Shown piece after piece: positions 39,177 to 46,135 of a stretch of 47,303 nucleotides of DNA. The notes beneath the pieces are model-generated. The model saw only the letters and a program-made list of their open reading frames with translations, did not search any database and had not been told where the DNA came from. Origin of the DNA: Mycobacterium helveticum (lineage in GTDB: Bacteria > Actinomycetota > Actinomycetes > Mycobacteriales > Mycobacteriaceae); assembly GCF_007714205.1 (NCBI RefSeq), contig NZ_VMQU01000024.1, positions 1 to 47,303 of the forward strand, in the 5' to 3' direction. The position numbers and the translations under genes are program-made. Each line of letters opens with the position of its first letter. Position 1 is the stretch's first letter.

Positions 39177-40189
39177 GCGTCGAGCCGGGCGCGCTCTCCT
39201 CGGGTCTGCCCGTGGCCAAGGAGCAAGTCGTGACCAGTTGCCCGCCGGTGTCTTGCTGGACCGAAAATCTGCTGTTCACGCCCTACGACCCTGTGCACGA
39301 CGTCGGCATGTGGCTGCATCTGGGCACCGTCGCCGACATGTGGGAGATGTGGGAGGACCGTGTCCTCATCGCGCTGCCCGCGGACCAGGGAGTCTTGTCC
39401 ATGTGGGCGTATCACCGCACTGTGCCCGAGCGCCGGCCCGCAGGAGCCAGCCTGGCCTTCCGTTGTGAAGAGCCGTTCGTCAAGTGGCGCATCACTTTTG
39501 ACGGATTCTGTCTGCGGTCTACCTATGACGCGATGCGCAGCGCTCCGTTGTCCGACGGCCCTAAGACCCACGTCCGGCTAGATCTGGAGGTGCACGGTGT
39601 GACCCCGGTGTGGGACGCCGAGGCCAGTCCGCTGACCGAGTCGGGCGCGGGAATGGCCGAACAGAGCTGGGCCAGAGAACACTACGAGCAGCTCACCCGT
39701 GTCGTCGGCGAGGTCACCGTAGGATCGGAGACGTTCCTGTTCGATGGTGGCGGCTGGCGCGATCATTCGCGTGGACCACGCGGTGCCGACACCCTCACCG
39801 ACTGGGGCGGCCACGTCATCGCCGGGGGAGCCATGCCCAGCGGCCGCGCATTCGGGTTCTGCAGGTACTGGGCCCGAGATGGGCGTACCACGCTGCAGGG
39901 TGCTTACGCGGTAACCCACGGCTCACTGCGACACGTGGAACTGGAGGAGATCCCGCCACCGGCGATGTTGCAGCGCGACGGTGAGCAATTTAACTGCAAG
40001 CTCGACGGTCAACCGATCACGGGCACCATCTGCTCGTCGCTGTGGCTGTCGATGGCCGAGGGCCTGCCCTACGGGCTGGTGGATCCGGCGCGGGCCTACA
40101 CCGTCAGCTGGGCCGAGCTGACGTGGGGCGGGGAGACCGGCTACGCCTACCTCGAGAGGTCGAGTCTCACCGCACCGCCGCGTTGTTGA
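39173..40189 (+). CDS. CrtC/AttH-like lipocalin-fold protein (338 aa)
   Basis: The sequence is rich in alternating beta strands and Trp/Tyr residues and contains RDHSRGPRG at 196-204, close to the RDHSWGPR signature of carotenoid 1,2-hydratase (CrtC) and AttH-like proteins. Those proteins fold as two lipocalin-like barrels and act on long hydrophobic or polycyclic substrates, hydrating isoprenoids or catalysing cyclisation in natural-product routes. No signal peptide is visible. It starts at a GTG overlapping the previous stop by 4 bp (GTGA), so it is co-translated with the dikinase His-domain subunit. I could not identify the exact family; function is open. Confidence 0.65.
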   Translation: MSVEPGALSSGLPVAKEQVVTSCPPVSCWTENLLFTPYDPVHDVGMWLHLGTVADMWEMWEDRVLIALPADQGVLSMWAYHRTVPERRPAGASLAFRCEEPFVKWRITFDGFCLRSTYDAMRSAPLSDGPKTHVRLDLEVHGVTPVWDAEASPLTESGAGMAEQSWAREHYEQLTRVVGEVTVGSETFLFDGGGWRDHSRGPRGADTLTDWGGHVIAGGAMPSGRAFGFCRYWARDGRTTLQGAYAVTHGSLRHVELEEIPPPAMLQRDGEQFNCKLDGQPITGTICSSLWLSMAEGLPYGLVDPARAYTVSWAELTWGGETGYAYLERSSLTAPPRC

Positions 40190-40190
40190 C

Positions 40191-40210
40191 TATGACAGTC
40201 GACTGTCATA
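40191..40210. promoter_or_regulatory. TGACAGT-type operator, copy 6 (before EthD-like gene)
   Basis: TATGACAGTC/GACTGTCATA is a perfect 20-bp palindrome directly after the stop of the CrtC-like gene and 40 bp before the EthD-like GTG start. The downstream genes can therefore be transcribed from their own regulated promoter. Confidence 0.75.
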
Positions 40211-40250
40211 GTGTGGCGAAGGACCCTGGACGTCGAGAAAGGCGTATGGC

Positions 40251-40616
40251 GTGGCTTCGAACCTGTTCATAGCTCTCACCAACCCGATCGAAGGCGAAGA
40301 TGACGCCTTCAACAAGTGGTACGACGCCCAACATGTGCCCGAGGTTCTCGATGTTCCCGGAGTCGTTGCGGCGCAACGCTACGACATCACCGAACTGAAC
40401 GTGCCCGACGATGAGGACCTGCCGGCTCAGTTACCGCCGCCGACGCACCGTTACATGGTGATCTACGAGTTGGACGACGACCCCGAGATCGTCATGGCGC
40501 AGTTCCTCAAGCGCGTGATGGCCGGCACGCTGTCATTGGGGGAGTGGCTCGATCTGACCACTGTTTCCCTCACCGGATGGGCGCCGCGCGGCGAACGTGA
40601 ACTGGCGGAGCGCTAG
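40251..40616 (+). CDS. EthD-like dimeric alpha+beta barrel protein (121 aa)
   Basis: The segment FNKWYDAQHVPEVLDVPGV (20-38) matches the N-terminal helix-loop of EthD-like ferredoxin-fold proteins (WYDxxHxPEvL), with a C-terminal strand HRYMVIYELDDDPEI. The family includes EthD, required with a P450 for ether degradation, and several monooxygenase or decarboxylase-like accessory enzymes. The GTG start is preceded by GAGAAAGG. The gene overlaps the nitroreductase gene by 1 bp and lies under a perfect TGACAGT-type palindrome. A binding or isomerase role around oxygenation is possible. Confidence 0.75.
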   Translation: MASNLFIALTNPIEGEDDAFNKWYDAQHVPEVLDVPGVVAAQRYDITELNVPDDEDLPAQLPPPTHRYMVIYELDDDPEIVMAQFLKRVMAGTLSLGEWLDLTTVSLTGWAPRGERELAER

Positions 40617-41224
40617 TGGGCGAATTGCTCGCGGGCATCCACGCCCAGCGTGCGTGTCGGCGTTTCGATCCGGACGGCAAGGTACCTGACTCCGATGTCG
40701 AGCAGATGCTGGCGGCCGCGGTACATGCGCCGAGCGCAGAGAACACCCAGCCTTGGACGTTCATCGTGGTCCGCGACGAGAGCAACCGTGCGCTGCTAGC
40801 GGCTTGGTGGACGGAGACGTGGAACGCGGGCGGCGGCGACTACGTCAGGCATAGCGTTGAGGACAAGGTATTGGTCGCCGACCTTGAATTCGGTTTCAAC
40901 AAGGGCGGATTCGCCGCGGCGCCGGTCGTGGTGGTGGTGTGCGCCGATACCGATCGCGTGCCAGAGGTCTACGCACCGTCATCGATCTACCCTGCCGTGC
41001 AGAACATGCTGCTCGCCGCTGCCGACCTCGGCTATGGCTCGTGTCTGACTACCGGCCTGACCACCTTCGGTGTCGATCGCGTCCGCGAACTGCTGCAACT
41101 GCCCCAGAACCTGATCCCAATGGCGGCGGTCTACGTAGGCCCGCCCGCACGCAAGCTCTCGCCAGCGCGCCGCCGCCCGGCGACATCGGTGACCCACCGC
41201 GAGCAGTTTGGCAACTCATGGTGA
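40616..41224 (+). CDS. Nitroreductase-family flavoprotein (202 aa)
   Basis: The sequence starts with the FMN-binding pattern QRACRRFDPDGKVPDSDVEQMLAAAVHAPSAENTQPW, with NTQPWTF and a C-terminal GSCLTTGLTTFGVDRVRELLQLP. This is the small FMN-dependent nitroreductase fold, whose members reduce nitro groups, quinones or enoyl and aromatic systems, or dehalogenate. The GTG start shares a base with the previous stop (TAGTGGG). It probably performs a reduction or oxidation in the dikinase-linked route. A role with reduced F420 is not indicated by the sequence. Confidence 0.88.
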   Translation: MGELLAGIHAQRACRRFDPDGKVPDSDVEQMLAAAVHAPSAENTQPWTFIVVRDESNRALLAAWWTETWNAGGGDYVRHSVEDKVLVADLEFGFNKGGFAAAPVVVVVCADTDRVPEVYAPSSIYPAVQNMLLAAADLGYGSCLTTGLTTFGVDRVRELLQLPQNLIPMAAVYVGPPARKLSPARRRPATSVTHREQFGNSW

Positions 41225-41243
41225 ACATAACGGAGAACTGCCA

Positions 41244-43394
41244 ATGCCCTTAGCGATAACCGAGGAGCATCGCGCGCTCGCCGACGTGGCGGGCGCGATG
41301 GTTGCCGGGCGCGCCGGCACCGTGAGTGCACGCCGGATCCTGCTCGACCGTGACAAAGGCGGTCGGTGGTGGTCTACCGACGGACTCTGGAAAGAGATGG
41401 TCTCCACCGGGTGGCTTGGCCTGCACATCGACGAACGGTTCGACGGCCAGGGTTACGGACTGCCTGAATTGACGATCGTGCTCGAGCAGCTCGGTCGCGC
41501 CGCGCTGGGAGGACCGTTTCTGCCCACCGTCGCAGTGTCCGCGGTGATCGCCGAAGTAGGGACCGACGGGCAGCGAGAGCGGTGGTTACCGCAGCTGGTG
41601 TCTGGTGACGTGACCGCGGGCATTGGCACCAAAGGCGATGTTGTTGTTCACGATTCGAAGGTCTCGGCCGCCGGGGCGCCGGCACTGGCCGAGGCGGGCG
41701 CAGACTTGTTCCTGCTGCCCGCGGGCGACGACCTCGTCCTGGTGCAGGCCGGTGACGGCGTCAGTACACGATGCGTCGACTCGGTGGACCGGCTACTTGC
41801 ACCGGTTGTCGTGGCCAGCCTGAGCTCCGTGCAGGTCGCCGACGTCTTCCCGGCCGCCGCCGGGGCAGCGGTGCGCATTCTTCGGCTGCTGGCCGCGGCC
41901 GAAGCCGTTGGCGGGCTGGGTGCGTGTACCGAGATGGCGACGGCCTACGCCGCCAGCCGCGAACAATTCGGCAGGCCTATTGGCTCTTTTCAGGCGGTCA
42001 AACACCACTGCGCGAACATGCTGGTGGATACCGAGCTGGCCGTCGCGGCGACCTGGGACGCCGCGCGCGCCGTTGGCGCGGAGGCTGAGCTGGCCGCGAC
42101 GATGGCAGCCGGGCATGCGCTGACCGCCTATCAGCGGGTGGCGTTGCAGAACGTGCAGGTGCACGGCGGCATCGGCTACACCTGGGAGCACGACGCCCAC
42201 CTCTACATCAGGCGGGCCACCGTGTTGCAGGCCTTCGTTGGTGACCAGGATGCTTTGCAGGACAAGGTTATCGCGCTCCAAGGCAGCGGAATGCGTCGGC
42301 GGCACTCGGTGGACCTACCCCAGGGCGCCGAGCAGTATCGCCAGGCCGCACTGGATTTCCGCTCTGAACTCGAGGCGTCCGACGCCGACGATCGCCAAAG
42401 ACTATGGGCGCGCAGCGGTTACCTGCAACCGCATTGGCCCACCCCGTACGGGCGTGGCGCAGACAGCGTCGAGCAGTTGATCATCGAGGACGCCTTGGGC
42501 GGTCTGGACAAGCCGAGCCTCGGACTGGGTGAATGGGTGGTGCCGACGCTGCTCCAGCACGGCAGCAGCGAACAGATCGAGCGATTGATCTGGCCGAGCC
42601 TCGAAGGCGAATTGCGGTGGTGCCAGCTGTTTAGCGAACCTGGCGCCGGCTCGGACGCGGCGGCGGTAGCCACCAAGGCCAGACGGGTCGACGACGGCTG
42701 GGTGGTCACCGGTCAGAAAGTGTGGACCAGTGACGCGGTGAACTGCCAGCGCGGACTGGCCACCGTGCGCACCGATCCGAATGCACCCAAGCACAAGGGT
42801 ATTACAGCGATGATCATTGACCTCACCGATCCGGCGGTGCAGATTCGCCCGCTGACCGAGATCACCGGCGAAACGCTGTTCAACGAGGTGTTTTTCGACG
42901 ACGTATTCGTGCCCGATCGCAACGTGGTCGGCGGGGTGAATGCAGGCTGGCGCGTGGCGATGGCGGCATTCGGCAACGAGCGAGTGTCGATCGGCGGTGG
43001 CTCGGTCACCATGACCGCCGACACGTTGATCGATCTGCTCACTCGCCACCGGCCCCACGACACCTGCGTCGCGCGTGACGTCGGTGCGCTGTTGATCGAG
43101 GCCTACACGCTGGCCACGCTGAACCTGCGGCAGGCTGCGAGGGCTGTCTTCGACGCCGGGCCCGGAATCGAAGGGAACATCGCCAAGCTGTTTGGAGCGG
43201 AGCATGCTCAGCGCGTGGCGGAGCTGGGGCTCCGCATTGCCCGTCAGGCCGTTCTGCTCGGCGAGGAACCCGAGGTTGTGCATGATTACCTGTTCAGCCG
43301 GTGCTTGACCATCGCGGGCGGCACGTCGGAGATCGTCAGAAACCTGATCGCCGAGCGCATTCTCGGCCTGCCGCGCGATCCGGCGCCAAAGTAG
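41244..43394 (+). CDS. Fused tandem acyl-CoA dehydrogenase (FadE34-like, 716 aa)
   Basis: Two acyl-CoA dehydrogenase domains are joined in one chain. The first (about 1-355) includes YAASREQFGRPIGSFQAVKH and QVHGGIGYTWEHD; the second (about 365-716) includes SEPGAGSDAAAVATKA, WVVTGQKVWTSDA and TIAGGTSEIVRNLIAERILG. The length and domain fusion match mycobacterial FadE34, where the two halves mimic the heteromeric ACADs of steroid degradation. The start at 41244 follows CGGAGA and gives the usual IxEEHRALA N-terminus. It should dehydrogenate an acyl-CoA, passing electrons to ETF. It ends 13 bp before the Ltp-like gene. Confidence 0.9.
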   Translation: MPLAITEEHRALADVAGAMVAGRAGTVSARRILLDRDKGGRWWSTDGLWKEMVSTGWLGLHIDERFDGQGYGLPELTIVLEQLGRAALGGPFLPTVAVSAVIAEVGTDGQRERWLPQLVSGDVTAGIGTKGDVVVHDSKVSAAGAPALAEAGADLFLLPAGDDLVLVQAGDGVSTRCVDSVDRLLAPVVVASLSSVQVADVFPAAAGAAVRILRLLAAAEAVGGLGACTEMATAYAASREQFGRPIGSFQAVKHHCANMLVDTELAVAATWDAARAVGAEAELAATMAAGHALTAYQRVALQNVQVHGGIGYTWEHDAHLYIRRATVLQAFVGDQDALQDKVIALQGSGMRRRHSVDLPQGAEQYRQAALDFRSELEASDADDRQRLWARSGYLQPHWPTPYGRGADSVEQLIIEDALGGLDKPSLGLGEWVVPTLLQHGSSEQIERLIWPSLEGELRWCQLFSEPGAGSDAAAVATKARRVDDGWVVTGQKVWTSDAVNCQRGLATVRTDPNAPKHKGITAMIIDLTDPAVQIRPLTEITGETLFNEVFFDDVFVPDRNVVGGVNAGWRVAMAAFGNERVSIGGGSVTMTADTLIDLLTRHRPHDTCVARDVGALLIEAYTLATLNLRQAARAVFDAGPGIEGNIAKLFGAEHAQRVAELGLRIARQAVLLGEEPEVVHDYLFSRCLTIAGGTSEIVRNLIAERILGLPRDPAPK

Positions 43395-43407
43395 ATCGGA
43401 GAGCCGC

Positions 43408-44544
43408 ATGACCTGTGCCGTCGTCGGGATCGGCCGTACCGAGTATTCCCGCAACTCCGGCCGCACGACCCGCGGCATGGCCGTGGCCGCCTGTCGCGAT
43501 GCCATCGACGATGCCGGTCTGAGGCCGACCGACATCGACGGCATCTGCACCTTTATGGCCAACGACTCTGAGCAGCCGATCTTTGTCGGGTGGGCGTTGG
43601 GTATCGACGAATTAGCTTGGGCCAATGCCATGTACGGTGGCGGCAACCTGGTGGCCGACCAAATCGCCACCGCCGCTGCGGTGATTGAGGCCGGCATGTG
43701 CAAGGCCGTGCTGGTTTACCGGTCACTCAACGGCCGCTCGGGTTACCGGTTCGGTCACGTCGAGGGGCCGATGCAGGTGCAGCACCACGACCAGTTCGAC
43801 ACGGCCTCCGGATTCATGGTGCCGCCGCAGTGGTTCGCGATGTGGGCCCGGCGTCACCAGCATGAGTACGGCTCTACCAGCGAGGATCTGGCGCACATCG
43901 CGATCACCCAGCGCACTCATGCGGGGCCCAACGAGCATGCTTTGCGACGCGAACCGCTGACCATGGATGACTATCTGGCCGCGCGCTGGATCAACGAGCC
44001 GTTCCGGGTACTGGATTGCACATCGGAGGTCGACGGCGCGGTAGCTGTGCTGATCGCCGGCGAAGACATCGCCCGCGACGCGAAGCAGCCCCCGATGTGG
44101 CTCGTCGGGTCGTCGAACTCGCAGGGAGGCTCCGGCTGGACCGAATGGGACGACCCCACCGAGATGTACTCGCGCACAGCGGGACCGAAGATCTGGGAGA
44201 AGACAGGCCTGAGTCCCTTCGACATGGACGTGGCGTGCATGTACGACTGCTTCACCTACACCGTGATGGCCACCATGGAGGGATTCGGCTTCTGCGAAAA
44301 AGGCGAAGTGGGCAAGTTCTTCTCGACCGGACGCGCCACCTACGGCGGTGACATCGTCGTCAACCCACACGGTGGGCTGTTGTCCGAAGGTTATATCCAT
44401 GGCCTCAACCACCACTACGAGGCAGCGCTGCAACTGCGGCACGCAGCCGGCGTGCGGCAGGTCAAGGACGCTCAACTGGCATTAGTGACCGCGGGCGGAG
44501 GGCCTTTCGGCGGTGCGAACGTCTACAGCAAGGAGCACCCGTGA
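43408..44544 (+). CDS. Thiolase-like lipid-transfer protein, probable Ltp2-type aldolase (378 aa)
   Basis: The protein has a thiolase-like fold (MTCAVVGIGRTEYSR, ACRDAIDDAGLRPTDIDGI, VNPHGGLLSEGYIHG). The nucleophile site is not Cys: the region reads AMYGGGN at 74-80, so it cannot be an ordinary thiolase. Its MYDCFTY segment (278-284) and NPHGG (319-323) match the pattern of the truncated gene at 1-915 and of Ltp2, which cleaves a beta-hydroxyacyl-CoA by retro-aldol chemistry with a DUF35 partner. The DUF35 gene follows with a 4-bp overlap. Predicted substrate: a tertiary-hydroxy acyl-CoA produced after the FadE step. Confidence 0.87.
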   Translation: MTCAVVGIGRTEYSRNSGRTTRGMAVAACRDAIDDAGLRPTDIDGICTFMANDSEQPIFVGWALGIDELAWANAMYGGGNLVADQIATAAAVIEAGMCKAVLVYRSLNGRSGYRFGHVEGPMQVQHHDQFDTASGFMVPPQWFAMWARRHQHEYGSTSEDLAHIAITQRTHAGPNEHALRREPLTMDDYLAARWINEPFRVLDCTSEVDGAVAVLIAGEDIARDAKQPPMWLVGSSNSQGGSGWTEWDDPTEMYSRTAGPKIWEKTGLSPFDMDVACMYDCFTYTVMATMEGFGFCEKGEVGKFFSTGRATYGGDIVVNPHGGLLSEGYIHGLNHHYEAALQLRHAAGVRQVKDAQLALVTAGGGPFGGANVYSKEHP

Positions 44545-44951
44545 CGAATCCCGCACTAGCGGCGCCGGTTCCAGTACCTGACCCCGATACGGCGTCTTAC
44601 TGGGAGGGTCTGAAGCGCGGCAAGTTGACGCTGTGCCGCTGCGACGACACCGGCAAGTGGATCCACCCACCGTTGGAACGCAGCCGCCACACCGGCGGCC
44701 CCGTACACTTCGAGGAAGTCAGCGGCGACGGCACGATCTTCAGCTACATTGTGGTCCGCCAGGCGCTCGTTCCCGGCCGCGTGCCCCCTTACGTCGTCGG
44801 GCTCGTCGAACTCGTGGAGCAGCCGGGCCTGCGGATCAATGCGGTCATCAATGCGGATCCAGCCGATGTCCGAATCGGGCAACCGGTGCAGATGCGCATC
44901 GTCGACCTCGGCGACAGCGGTTATCGCATACCTGAATTCGTCATCAAGTAG
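44541..44951 (+). CDS. DUF35 / OB-fold protein with degenerate zinc ribbon (136 aa)
   Basis: The helix DTASYWEGLKRGKL and the OB-fold (TIFSYIVVRQALVPG, PPYVVGLVELVEQPGL, DVRIGQPVQMRIVD) are typical of DUF35. The zinc ribbon is not: only Cys32 and Cys34 remain, spaced by one residue, and the second Cys pair is replaced by an Arg/Ser/His-rich segment (PPLERSRHTG). It may bind no zinc or use other ligands. It overlaps the Ltp-like gene by 4 bp, so it is still likely to be its partner. The GTG start is fixed by this overlap and by GGAG upstream. Confidence 0.82.
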   Translation: MTNPALAAPVPVPDPDTASYWEGLKRGKLTLCRCDDTGKWIHPPLERSRHTGGPVHFEEVSGDGTIFSYIVVRQALVPGRVPPYVVGLVELVEQPGLRINAVINADPADVRIGQPVQMRIVDLGDSGYRIPEFVIK

Positions 44952-44966
44952 AGGTAGGCGACCACT

Positions 44967-45983
44967 ATGACAACTGGTCAAAAGCCCGCCGGCACGGTTA
45001 ACAACCGGGGTTTGGCAGAAGGTACGCACCGGGCGGAACACATGGCGATGCATGTCGTTCCGCTGCATCGCTGTAGTTCGGAGCTAGGGGCCGAGGTAGG
45101 CGGCAAGGCGATAGGCCTTGGGGCGCTGACCAAACAAGGCCTGTCGGTTCCCCCAGGGTTTGTAATCACCGTGAGCGCCTACCGCGAGGCCGTTGCCACC
45201 GCTGGAGTGGCGCCACGCATCGCCGAACTACTGACGACAATGGGTACCGACCGGGACAGGTCGGCGGCAATCACCGCGCTATTCGATCATGTCGCCCTCC
45301 CGGAGCACCTCGCTGTCCAGGTTGTGGAGGCTTACGCCCAGATCGGTGGCGGACCAGTGGCGGTACGGTCAAGCGCGATCGCCGAGGACACGGCCGAGGC
45401 GTCGTTCGCCGGTCAGCAAGATACCTATCTGTGGATCGAGGGTGAGCCCGCGCTGCTTGATGCCGTTGTCCGTTGTTGGGCAAGTCTGTATACAACGCGG
45501 GCGATCGGGTATCGCCGGCGGTTCAACGTGGCTTCCGATGATGTCGCGATGGCGGTGGTTGTTCAGCAAATGGTGCCGGCCGTGGCGGCGGGGGTGACGA
45601 TGACGTTGGAGCCGGTGACGGGAGACCGTGACCAGATCTATATCGCGTCAGCCCTCGGCCTGGGTGAAGGCGTGGTCAACGGCGATGTGGAAACCGACAG
45701 CGCCTGGGTCGATAAGGCCGCCTTATGCTTGCGCAGGCGGGAGATTGCGCGCCAGACTCGCGCCCATCGGTACGAGTCTGGGGCGGTCAGGATTGTCGAT
45801 CTCGCCCCCGGCGAGGGCGACGCACCCAGCCTCGATGACGACACGCTGCTACAGGTTGCGCGCCTCGCCCTACAAATTGAGCAGAACGCCGGGTACGCCG
45901 TGGACGTCGAGTGGGCCGTGGATGCCTCCGGTGAAGTTCATCTGCTGCAGGCCAGACCGGAGACGGTCTGGAATAACCGATAG
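44967..45983 (+). CDS. Split dikinase, ATP-binding (PEP/pyruvate-binding domain) subunit
   Basis: The 338-aa protein is a stand-alone ATP-grasp domain of the PEP-synthase/PPDK type: GGKAIGLG with Lys47, VAVRSSAIAEDTAEASFAGQ with Arg134, Gln200-201 in VVVQQM, the AGVTMTLEPVTGD loop, EGVVNGDVETD, and the C-terminal VEWAVD...LLQARPET with Glu315, Gln328 and Arg330. There is no phosphohistidine or substrate domain, which is supplied by the protein at 37554-39176. A second possible start is ATG 45042 (MAMHVVPL), giving 313 aa and better matching the family N-terminus. Probable role: bind ATP and phosphorylate His490 of the partner. Confidence 0.85.
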   Translation: MTTGQKPAGTVNNRGLAEGTHRAEHMAMHVVPLHRCSSELGAEVGGKAIGLGALTKQGLSVPPGFVITVSAYREAVATAGVAPRIAELLTTMGTDRDRSAAITALFDHVALPEHLAVQVVEAYAQIGGGPVAVRSSAIAEDTAEASFAGQQDTYLWIEGEPALLDAVVRCWASLYTTRAIGYRRRFNVASDDVAMAVVVQQMVPAVAAGVTMTLEPVTGDRDQIYIASALGLGEGVVNGDVETDSAWVDKAALCLRRREIARQTRAHRYESGAVRIVDLAPGEGDAPSLDDDTLLQVARLALQIEQNAGYAVDVEWAVDASGEVHLLQARPETVWNNR

Positions 45984-46135
45984 CCCCAGCCCGAAGGATG
46001 GCGCGAGCCGAACGTCCTGCACCACTACGCCGGTGAGCGCTCGGCCGGCCCACCGATGTTGTGCGCCAACCCTACTCGTGCCTCATCGACCTGGTTCGCG
46101 GCGTCCGACCGACGTCTCGGAAACGGTGCCGTTCC
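45984..46135. other. Gap between the dikinase ATP-subunit and the frameshifted kinase gene
   Basis: The 152 bp between the dikinase ATP-subunit and the kinase gene hold no start-supported gene. One forward frame can be read for about 50 codons, but it has no ribosome-binding site and no recognised motif. It may be a gene remnant; nothing functional is visible. Confidence 0.3.

Noticed and set aside
44968..44979. TGAC-N5-GTCA dyad at the start of the dikinase ATP-subunit gene as another TGACAGT operator
   Set aside because: It overlaps the start codon, has the wrong centre spacing and lacks the AGT/ACT inner arms.
45984..46135. A further gene in the gap after the dikinase ATP-subunit
   Set aside because: The forward frame has no start with a ribosome-binding site and no motif; it could be a remnant, but I cannot support a gene.
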